The notes under the pieces are model-generated. The model saw only the letters and a list, made by a program, of their open reading frames with translations, did no database searches and had not been told where the DNA came from. A stretch of DNA of 42,218 bases from Candidatus Frankia alpina (GTDB taxonomy: Bacteria > Actinomycetota > Actinomycetes > Frankiales > Frankiaceae), in the NCBI RefSeq assembly GCF_902806485.1, contig NZ_CADCWT010000016.1, positions 1-42,218 on the forward strand. The letters run 5' to 3'. Every line of letters starts with the position of its first letter. The first letter of the stretch is position 1. Shown here one piece after another: positions 34,487 to 42,218 of this stretch. Both the position numbers and the translations under genes were made by a program.

Positions 34487-34519
34487 GTGGGGCAAATCCC
34501 CCGAAAGGGGATCACCCAC
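34487..34519 (+). ncRNA. candidate structured RNA leader, nested hairpins
   Basis: GTGGG (34487-34491) pairs with CCCAC (34515-34519). Inside it ATCCCC (34496-34501) pairs with GGGGAT (34507-34512) around a CGAAA loop, giving two stacked helices with an asymmetric internal loop. It lies about 225 nt upstream of the zinc-ribbon gene and just after the DUF3817 gene, so it may be a terminator, a leader element or nothing. A further dyad, CGGACA-TC-TGTCCG, follows at 34567-34580. Confidence 0.3.
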
Positions 34520-34743
34520 CCACTCCCCATCGAGACGGGCGCACGCGACACGCCGGAGAGAATGCGCGGACATCTGTCCGTCCCATGGCACCGTCAGTCC
34601 AGTCGGAATGAGGGCAGAGGGTGCGCGTTGTCGGCGTTCCGCCTCGGCCGGCAGTCGCGGGGGCGCAGGATCCGTGGTGCAGGCGCCCGCCGCATCCGAG
34701 GGTACGCAACACGCAGCAGCCGTGCGCGGGGAGTGGTGTTCGA

Positions 34744-35025
34744 GTGGAACTGGTCCGGGTGGGCACCGACGATCACATTGTTCTCACCTGCGCCGAGTGC
34801 GGTGACGAGCGGCCGTTCGAGCAGCCACCGTGCGCGGACGGGCACGGATCGGACTGCCCGGAGTGGGCCTGCACAGAGTGCGGTGCCGCGGTGCTTGTGG
34901 GGCCGGTCCCGTCCGTGGGGCAGATCCCGGCGGCCAGACCGGCGACGCACCCGAGACCGGCCAGGGAGGCCGGCGCGGCGGCGCGAGACCATCGCGGGCG
35001 CGCCGCCGCCCGGATTCTGGCGTGA
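34744..35025 (+). CDS. small zinc-ribbon protein of unknown function
   Basis: This 93-residue protein has two Cys-x2-Cys knuckles, IVLTCAECGDERPF and PEWACTECGAAVLVG, separated by a cysteine-containing DGHGSDC stretch, so one structural zinc is likely. The C-terminal 35 residues are Pro/Ala/Arg-rich and look disordered. GTG 34744 has a GGGGAG tract 10 nt upstream and precedes the conserved-looking part; GTG 34621 with GAGGG 6 nt upstream is an alternative that adds 41 residues of biased composition. The family is not identified. Confidence 0.6.
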   Translation: MELVRVGTDDHIVLTCAECGDERPFEQPPCADGHGSDCPEWACTECGAAVLVGPVPSVGQIPAARPATHPRPAREAGAAARDHRGRAAARILA

Positions 35026-35254
35026 GCCTGCACAATCCCGCCCCGCGTCCCGATTACGGCGCCGCCCCGGACTGTCCCGGGGCATACGGCGAGCCCGTCC
35101 CGACGGAGGCATCACCCGGGTCGCGGGAGGTTCCGGTCCTGCGGGATGCGGCGGCACACCGCTCCAGCCATCGCCTCATCGGCACCCGACCGCACGCAAC
35201 CGGGCCGAAGCAGCACGCTCCGGCGTCCACCCAGCGCGATCAAGGCCGACGCCC

Positions 35255-35260
35255 TAACGT
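35255..35260 (+). promoter_or_regulatory. -10 element for the DUF3000 gene
   Basis: TAACGT, seven bases, then ATG at 35268, without a ribosome binding site: a leaderless start. Confidence 0.5.
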
Positions 35261-35267
35261 TGCCGTC

Positions 35268-35927
35268 ATGGGGGCGGCGCAGACGTACGAGGCGAGCCCG
35301 CCGATCTTTCTCGCCAGCACCGGCGCCCTGCGTGACGGGATGACGCGGCTGCGCCCGGAGATCAGCGTGCACGAGGTCGCCGCCCCGACCCGGCTCGCGC
35401 CCTACGCCTTTGCCCTCGCCGGCGGGCTGACCGGCGACGCCGCCGACCTCGCCGCCGGGCGGCTGATCGTCCTGATGGACCCGGACGGACAGCCCGCCTG
35501 GCAGGGCAGTACCCGCTTCGTCTGCTACGCCCGGGCGAGCGTCGATCCGGAGATCGCCGCCGATCCGCTGCTGGCCGACGTGGCCTGGTCGTGGCTGCGG
35601 GAGTCCCTCGACGCGCACGGCGCACAGTTCCGCGCGCTCGGCGGTGCGGTGACGACGACGACGTCACGGCGGTTCGGCGTCCTTCGGGCCGACGGGGACA
35701 GCTTCGACGTCGAGCTGCGCTGTTCCTGGTCACCCGACTGGGCCGAGACCGAGCTCGGCGACGACCCGGCCGACGGGGGCCCGGCCGGTTCCGAGCCGGC
35801 ACGGCCCGCGTGGAGTCCCGCCGGGGCAACCGCCCACCTGCTGGCCTTCGGTGATCTCCTGGCCGCCATGGCCGGCCTGCCACCGGCACTGTCCGGCGTC
35901 GTGTCACTCCCCCAGCGACGGGGCTGA
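35268..35927 (+). CDS. DUF3000 family protein
   Basis: This 219-residue protein begins MGAAQTYEASPPIFLAST and contains RPEISVHEVAAPTRLAPYAFALAG, GRLIVLMDPDGQPAWQGSTRFV, VAWSWLRESLDAHGAQFRALG and a C-terminal LLAFGDLLAAMAGLPPALSGV. This fits actinobacterial DUF3000, which typically sits just upstream of ribonuclease D, as here. Function is unknown. The frame is open upstream to 34830, but the leaderless -10 and the family N-terminus favour ATG 35268. Confidence 0.85.
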   Translation: MGAAQTYEASPPIFLASTGALRDGMTRLRPEISVHEVAAPTRLAPYAFALAGGLTGDAADLAAGRLIVLMDPDGQPAWQGSTRFVCYARASVDPEIAADPLLADVAWSWLRESLDAHGAQFRALGGAVTTTTSRRFGVLRADGDSFDVELRCSWSPDWAETELGDDPADGGPAGSEPARPAWSPAGATAHLLAFGDLLAAMAGLPPALSGVVSLPQRRG

Positions 35928-36031
35928 AGCCGCCGGCCGCGGCCCGGTTGTGCCACCACACCGACCGGACCCGCGGTACCCCGTTCGGACCGGGAGCCGA
36001 CCACCGTACCCGGTAGTGGTGTCACGATGCG

Positions 36032-36037
36032 TATAAT
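36032..36037 (+). promoter_or_regulatory. perfect TATAAT hexamer upstream of rnd
   Basis: TATAAT occurs in an AT-rich island within the 172-bp gap between DUF3000 and rnd, 62 nt before the rnd start. No TTGACA-like box lies at 16-19 nt upstream, so the promoter may rely on other contacts. Confidence 0.45.
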
Positions 36038-36085
36038 TAGCGCGATTCGCTGTACAGCGCGGCTGCCTCCGCGAGGATTCAGACG

Positions 36086-36091
36086 TACGAT
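36086..36091 (+). promoter_or_regulatory. second -10 element, rnd leaderless start
   Basis: TACGAT, eight bases, then GTG at 36100 fits a leaderless start and could be a second rnd promoter downstream of the TATAAT. Confidence 0.4.
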
Positions 36092-36099
36092 CGCCGATC

Positions 36100-37719
<1,620 letters not shown>

Positions 37720-37940
37720 TCATCCCATCCGCGCTGGCGGTGCGCCAACGGCCGTACCGCGACACCGGGGGCAGACGACGCGAGTGGTCTACCAGCCGGT
37801 AACCACTGCCGTAGGCTAGCCGGTGCCGGCGGTATCCGCGCCGGTGCTGACCGTCAGCGCGGTCCCATCGGGCCGGCGCGAGCAGTCGGCGTCTCGCGGC
37901 GAGGTGCCGGCGGCCAAGCGCCGCCGGTGGGGAGGCCACC

Positions 37941-39194
37941 GTGTTCGGTTCAGCCCGCGGTTCGGTCCGCGACGTGGTCTTCGTCGACGGCGTGCGCACG
38001 CCGTTCGGCAAGGCCAAGGGCGTCTACGCCGAGACCCGGGCGGACGACCTGATCGTCCGGGTGATCCGGGAGCTGCTGCGCCGCAACCCATCGCTGCCAC
38101 CAGAGCGCGTCGACGAGGTGGCGATCGCGGCCACCACCCAGATCGGCGATCAGGGCCTGACCATCGGCCGGATCGCCGGGGTGCTGGCGGGGCTGCCGGA
38201 GTCGGTGCCCGGCTACGCCGTCGACCGCATGTGCGCCGGCGCCGTGACGGCGGTGACGACGACGGCGTCCTCGATCGCGGTCGGCGCCTACGACGTCGCG
38301 GTGGCGGGCGGGGTGGAGCACATGGGCCGCCATCCGATGGGCGAGGGCGCCGACCTCAACCCACGCTTCGTCGCCGAGCGGCTGGTGGATCCGGCCGCGC
38401 TGGTCATGGGCTCAACGGCGGAGAACGTGCACGACCGCTACCCGGCGATCACCCGGGCGCGGGCCGACGCCTACGCCCTGGCCTCCCAGGAGAAGGTCGC
38501 CAAGGCCTACGCGAACGGTCAGATTCAGCCCGACCTGGTCCCGATGGCGGCCCGGCACGCCGACAGCGGCTGGGAACTGGTCACCGCCGACGAGCCGCCG
38601 CGCCCGACGACGACCCTGGCCGGGCTGGCCGAGCTGCGTACCCCGTTCCGCCCGCACGGGCGGGTCACGGCGGGCAACTCCGCCGGGATCAACGACGGCG
38701 CGACCGGATGCCTGCTCGCCGCCGTGGAGGTCGCCGCCGAGCTGGGCCTGCCGGCGAAGATGACGCTGGTCGGCTACGGGTTCGCCGGCGTCGCCCCCGA
38801 GGTGATGGGCGTCGGTCCGATCCCGTCGACCCAGAAGGCGCTGGCCCGCACCGGCCTGACGATCGACGACATCGGCCTGTTCGAGCTGAACGAGGCGTTC
38901 GCCGTGCAGGTCCTCGCCTTCCTCGACCATTTCGGGATCGCCGACGACGACCCCCGCGTCAACCGGTACGGCGGCGCGATCGCGCTGGGCCATCCGCTGG
39001 CGTCCAGCGGGGTGCGGCTGATGACCCAGCTGGCCCGGCAGTTCGCCGAGCATCCCGAGGTCCGCTACGGCCTGACGGCGATGTGCGTGGGCCTCGGCAT
39101 GGGGGCGACCACGGTCTGGGAGAACCCCCACCACGACGCCGCGGGCAACTCCGCGGCCACCGGCGGCACCGCGACCGCGACCGCGACGAGCTGA
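37941..39194 (+). CDS. fadA: acetyl-CoA C-acyltransferase (thiolase)
   Basis: This 417-residue thiolase carries out the last step of beta-oxidation, cleaving 3-ketoacyl-CoA. Catalytic features are the acylated Cys in DRMCAGAVTA, the NEAF motif (ELNEAFAVQVLAFL), the His in IALGHPLASSGVRL and the second Cys in TAMCVGLGMG. The C-terminus has an unusual Ala/Thr run (GGTATATATS) from a GCGACC reiteration. GTG 37941 follows GGGGAGG by 5 nt. It ends 35 bp before the FadB-type gene, forming an operon for fatty acid degradation. Confidence 0.93.
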   Translation: MFGSARGSVRDVVFVDGVRTPFGKAKGVYAETRADDLIVRVIRELLRRNPSLPPERVDEVAIAATTQIGDQGLTIGRIAGVLAGLPESVPGYAVDRMCAGAVTAVTTTASSIAVGAYDVAVAGGVEHMGRHPMGEGADLNPRFVAERLVDPAALVMGSTAENVHDRYPAITRARADAYALASQEKVAKAYANGQIQPDLVPMAARHADSGWELVTADEPPRPTTTLAGLAELRTPFRPHGRVTAGNSAGINDGATGCLLAAVEVAAELGLPAKMTLVGYGFAGVAPEVMGVGPIPSTQKALARTGLTIDDIGLFELNEAFAVQVLAFLDHFGIADDDPRVNRYGGAIALGHPLASSGVRLMTQLARQFAEHPEVRYGLTAMCVGLGMGATTVWENPHHDAAGNSAATGGTATATATS

Positions 39195-39229
39195 CGTCCC
39201 GCGAGATCCCAGTCCCAGGAGGGGGCCGC

Positions 39230-41386
39230 ATGACCACCGAGGTGACCCTGGACTATCCGGACGAGGTCGTCACGGCCGCGCATGCCCGGTACGTGACGCT
39301 GCCCGAGGCGGCCGGCCCGGTCGCCCTCATCACCCTCGACAACGGCCACGACCACACCCGGCCGAGCACCTTCGGCCCGGCCGGGCTGCGTGCGTTGCTC
39401 GCCGCCGTCGCCGAGATCGAGACGCACGATCCCCCGGTCGCCGCGGTCGCCGTGACCGGCAAGCCGTTCATCTTCAGCGTCGGGGCGGACCTGGGCTTCC
39501 GGTCGTCGATCACCGAGGCGAACCGGGTACGCCCGTCGCTGGACGCGCTCGGCCGGCTCGGGCATGAGGCCTTCGCCCGGCTCGCCTCAGGCCGCCTCGG
39601 CGGTCGCCGGGTCCCCACCTTCGCGCTGGTCAACGGGGCGGCGCTGGGCGGCGGGCTAGAGCTGGCCCTGCACTGCGACTACCGGGCGCTGTCGGCGGGA
39701 ATTCCCGCGCTCGCCTTCCCGGAGGTGTTCCTCGGCCTGGTGCCGGCGTGGGGCGGCACCCAGCTGCTGCCGAACCTGATCGGCGCCGAGGCGGCGGTGT
39801 CCGTCATCATCGACAACGCGCTCAGCCAGAACCGCACCCTGCGCGGATCCAAGGCGTTCGACCTGGGCATCGGGGACGTGCTGCTGGAGCCGGCCGACTT
39901 CCTGGAGGAGGCGCTGGCCTGGGTGGGTCGGGTGCTGCGCGGGGAGATCGACCCGGCGGCCGAGCGCCGCCCGGTGCAGCGGGGCGCCGCCTGGGCCGAC
40001 GCCGTCGCCCGCGGCCGGGCCCTCGCCGATGCCAAGCTGCACGGCGCAGCGCCGGCCGCCTACCGGGCCCTGGACCTGATCGCGCTGGCCGAGACGGCCG
40101 ACCGGGACAGCGGCTTCGCCGCCGAGACGCAGGCGCTGGCCGACCTGTCCGTCAGCGATGAGCTCGCCGCCGGGCTGTATGCCTTCGACCTGGTGCAGAA
40201 GCGGGCGAAGCGGCCGGTCGGTGGGCCCGATCCGGCGCTGGCCCGCCCGGTCACCAAGGTCGGGGTCGTCGGAGCCGGGCTGATGGCCGCCCAGCTCGCG
40301 CTCGTCTTCGCCCACCGCCTCGAGGTGCCGGTCGTGCTCACCGACATCGACGCCGAACGGCTCGACGCCGGGGTCGCGAACGTCCACCGAGAGATCGACA
40401 ACCTGCTGCTGCGCCAGCGGATCACCGCCGACCAGGCCAATCGATACAAGGCGAACGTGACCGGTTCCCTGACCAAGGACGCCTTTGCCGACGCGGACCT
40501 GGTCATCGAGGCCGTCTTCGAGGATCTGGCGGTCAAGCAGGCGGTGTTCGCCGAGCTGGAGGCCATGGTGGCGCCCACCACGGTGCTGCTGACGAACACC
40601 TCCGCGCTGTCCGTCACCGAGATGGCCGCGCGGTTGACCCATCCCGAACGGGTCGCCGGCCTGCACTTCTTCAACTCGGTGTCGGTGCTGCCGCTCGTCG
40701 AGGTGGTCCGCGCCGCCCGCACCGACGACGCGACGATCGCGACGACGCTGGCCGTCGCCAGGAAACTGAAGAAGGACGCCGTGCTCGTCGCGGACGCGCC
40801 GGCGTTCGTCGTGAACCGCCTGCTCACCCGCTTCCTCGGCGAGGTGCTGGGCGCGGCGGAGCAGGGCGCGCCGATCGAACAGGTTGACCACGCCCTGGAT
40901 CCCCTGGGGCTGCCGATGTCACCGCTCGTCCTGCTGTCGCTGGTCGGCCCGCCGGTGGCGCTGCATGTCGCAGAGACGCTGCACGCCACCTTCCCGGACC
41001 GGTTCCGGGCGCCGACGAGCCTCGCCCGCCTAGTCGAGGCGGGCCGGGGCTCGGTCTACACCACCAGCCCGGATGACACCCAGATCGTCGACCCCGCGGC
41101 CGCCGCGGCGCTTCGGTCCGCGGCGCAGCCCCCCACAGGAGCCCACCCCCCCACGGCCACCGAGGTGCGCGAGGCCGCCCTGCGAGCGCTCGCCGAGGAG
41201 ATCCATCTCATGCTCGCCGAGAAGATCGTCGCCGAGGCCGCCGACATCGACCTATGCATGATCCTCGGCGCCGGCTGGCCGTTCCACCTTGGCGGCATCA
41301 CCCCCTACCTGGACCGCACCGGCATCAGCGAGGCCGTCACCGGCGAACGCTTCGCCCCACCCGGCGTCGCCACCCCGCCCCGCTGA
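39230..41386 (+). CDS. fadB: multifunctional enoyl-CoA hydratase / 3-hydroxyacyl-CoA dehydrogenase
   Basis: This 718-residue fusion catalyses the middle two steps of beta-oxidation. The N-terminal crotonase domain has FIFSVGADLGF, ALGGGLELALHCDYRALS (first catalytic Glu) and LAFPEVFLGLVPAWGGTQLL (second Glu). The dehydrogenase half has KVGVVGAGLMAAQLALVFA (NAD-binding), TNTSALSVTEMAARL, LHFFNSVSVLPLVEVV (catalytic His) and FVVNRLLTRFLGEVLGAAEQG, then the C-terminal helical domain. ATG 39230 has AGGAGGGGG shortly before it. It pairs with the thiolase upstream as a FadBA-like complex. The open frame upstream to 37823 is a shadow across the thiolase gene. Confidence 0.94.
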   Translation: MTTEVTLDYPDEVVTAAHARYVTLPEAAGPVALITLDNGHDHTRPSTFGPAGLRALLAAVAEIETHDPPVAAVAVTGKPFIFSVGADLGFRSSITEANRVRPSLDALGRLGHEAFARLASGRLGGRRVPTFALVNGAALGGGLELALHCDYRALSAGIPALAFPEVFLGLVPAWGGTQLLPNLIGAEAAVSVIIDNALSQNRTLRGSKAFDLGIGDVLLEPADFLEEALAWVGRVLRGEIDPAAERRPVQRGAAWADAVARGRALADAKLHGAAPAAYRALDLIALAETADRDSGFAAETQALADLSVSDELAAGLYAFDLVQKRAKRPVGGPDPALARPVTKVGVVGAGLMAAQLALVFAHRLEVPVVLTDIDAERLDAGVANVHREIDNLLLRQRITADQANRYKANVTGSLTKDAFADADLVIEAVFEDLAVKQAVFAELEAMVAPTTVLLTNTSALSVTEMAARLTHPERVAGLHFFNSVSVLPLVEVVRAARTDDATIATTLAVARKLKKDAVLVADAPAFVVNRLLTRFLGEVLGAAEQGAPIEQVDHALDPLGLPMSPLVLLSLVGPPVALHVAETLHATFPDRFRAPTSLARLVEAGRGSVYTTSPDDTQIVDPAAAAALRSAAQPPTGAHPPTATEVREAALRALAEEIHLMLAEKIVAEAADIDLCMILGAGWPFHLGGITPYLDRTGISEAVTGERFAPPGVATPPR

Positions 41387-41396
41387 CCCCCGCGAC

Positions 41397-41915
41397 CTAC
41401 CGGGGCGAGGTCAGCCCCGCCCGCGTCCGGTCGATCCATTCCCCGATGTCAGCGCCGAGCGCGGAACACCGAGTCGAACCGCTTACTGCCGCCGAGCCTG
41501 AGGCCAAGATCGTCCAGATGCCCGCCCTGCCTGCCGTACACGACGGTCGAGACCAGGTCGTAGGCGGGCGAGAGAGTCGGCCGACGTTCGTCCAGGTAGA
41601 TCAGCGACCAGTTCTTCAGGCACGCGTCTCCGTTGCCGATCAGGACGTTGAAGGCCAACCGGCGGGCCATCTCCTGGAGTGCCTACAGGTCACGGCCGCG
41701 GTAGGCCAGCGCGGTAGGCGCAGCGCGGCCGCGTACCGACCGCGGAGATCCTCCTCGAACCGCAGCCCGAGTACGGGACGGGACGGGACGGGACGGGACG
41801 CGTCGGTCAAATACTCCTCGGTGAAGGTGAACATCGTATGGTCGCCGCGCTGACGGAGGACACCGACATGCCCCCCGTACAGCAGTACCTCATGGTGATG
41901 CTCCGTCGGCGTCAC
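41397..41915 (-). pseudogene. hipA: decayed HipA-like toxin kinase
   Basis: Two HipA pieces are recognisable. An N-terminal piece (HEVLLYGGHVGVLRQRGD, FTFTEEYLTDASRPV, VLGLRFEEDLRGRYAAALRL) runs from 41915. A C-terminal piece (MARRLAFNVLIGNGD, ACLKNWSLIYLDERRP, TLSPAYDLVSTVVY, LGLRLGGSKRFDSV) ends near 41449, and a shifted frame (GADIGEWIDRTRAGLTSPR) continues to 41397. A TAG at 41683-41685 interrupts the frame just before the C-terminal piece. The normal 400-residue protein is reduced to about 170 codons, so the middle is deleted. In the catalytic loop NGDAHLKN has become NGDACLKN. No intact hipB is visible. The gene is almost certainly non-functional. Confidence 0.75.
41773..41797 (-). repeat. 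pentanucleotide tract in the hipA relic
   Basis: Five exact copies of ACGGG lie inside the N-terminal hipA piece, followed by ACG. Relative to the expected DxDRPVLSL-type segment they add about 15 bp (SRPVPSRPVLG). Pentanucleotide tracts change frame when they slip. Confidence 0.85.
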
Positions 41916-41919
41916 TGGC

Positions 41920-42218
41920 CTACTCGTCCGATTCAGTCAGCTCATCCAGCTCGTCCAGAGCGAGGGAGTCGAGCGGCGGAGTGTCCTCGAAAGACCATTC
42001 AGTCATCCGATTGACGAATGCACTCAAGATGACATCAATCCTTCCCTGTCGAGCGTCCAGAAAATCCTCACGTCGTCCGCCGTTGAACAGGTCGATCATA
42101 TCGTCGTTCAGACAGTAGGCCCGAAGCACCTCCGCGCGAACCCAGGGCCGCGCGAAGATCACTTTCCGTGCTGACTGGTTACTCTGGGTTGTGAGGAATG
42201 TGAGGGCCCGGTTGCGGT
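41920..42218 (-). CDS. C-terminal part of an unidentified protein, running off the window
   Basis: About 98 residues are open from the right edge to the stop at 41920, with no stop upstream, so this is probably the 3' end of a larger gene rather than the 80-residue frame from GTG 42162. The visible part includes RALTFLTTQSNQSARKVIFA, AYCLNDDMIDLFNGGRREDF, RIDVILSAFVNRMTEW and an acidic tail LALDELDELTESDE. I do not recognise the family with confidence. G+C is low for this window (30 of 60 bases in 42001-42060, 31 of 60 in 42061-42120), which suggests recent transfer. It is followed 4 bp later by the hipA relic. Confidence 0.6.
   Translation of the reverse strand, partial: RNRALTFLTTQSNQSARKVIFARPWVRAEVLRAYCLNDDMIDLFNGGRREDFLDARQGRIDVILSAFVNRMTEWSFEDTPPLDSLALDELDELTESDE

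Noticed and set aside
37823..39229. An upstream extension that would fuse fadB to 469 extra residues
   Set aside because: The extension is a shadow of the thiolase gene; AGGAGGGGG just before ATG 39230 marks the real start.

Overview
The window looks like chromosome from a high-GC filamentous, sporulating actinobacterium, most likely Frankia or a close relative. This rests on the G+C-rich third codon positions, frequent GTG starts, apparently leaderless promoters (TANNNT 6-8 nt before the start codon), an SsgB-type sporulation protein, and several actinobacteria-restricted families (DUF3097, DUF4193, DUF3145, DUF3817, DUF3000). The assignment comes from reading the sequence, not from a database search.

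Left part (1-10.4 kb): a HIT-family hydrolase; a 1.5-kb stretch without a convincing gene; tRNA-Val(CAC) on the minus strand; an SsgB-like regulator; aminodeoxychorismate synthase component I; a tRNA-Gly/Cys/Val(GAC) cluster; an Amidase_3 cell-wall hydrolase; DUF3097; nicotinamidase; DUF4193 and DUF3145 proteins; and an nfeD-band7 membrane pair.

Centre (10.5-29.1 kb): glgX-treY-treZ, which together turn glycogen or malto-oligosaccharides into trehalose; a 33-codon putative membrane microprotein; an AFG1/ZapE-type ATPase gene whose reading frame is broken twice; a RibD-C-type reductase; a WXG100-like protein followed 5 bp later by a 754-residue unknown protein, both downstream of a DnaA-box-like cluster; then a sulfate activation block of cysD-cysN, cysQ and a divergent APS kinase fused to what looks like a degenerate ATP sulfurylase; and a polyprenyl-phosphate sugar transferase.

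Right part (30.1-42.2 kb): hemE, hemY(cgoX) and hemQ(chdC) of the coproporphyrin-dependent haem pathway; DUF3817; a small zinc-ribbon protein; DUF3000; ribonuclease D; a thiolase and a FadB-type multifunctional beta-oxidation enzyme; and at the edge a decayed hipA and a partial gene of lower G+C, which look like acquired DNA.

The most unusual items are the Sat-like/CysC fusion with no ATP-sulfurylase catalytic motif, a perfect 19-bp-arm palindrome inside the translated N-terminus of hemE, a perfect 26-bp-arm palindrome between ssgB and pabB, the WXG100-like pair, and the twice-frameshifted zapE. I found no CRISPR array, insertion sequence or rRNA.
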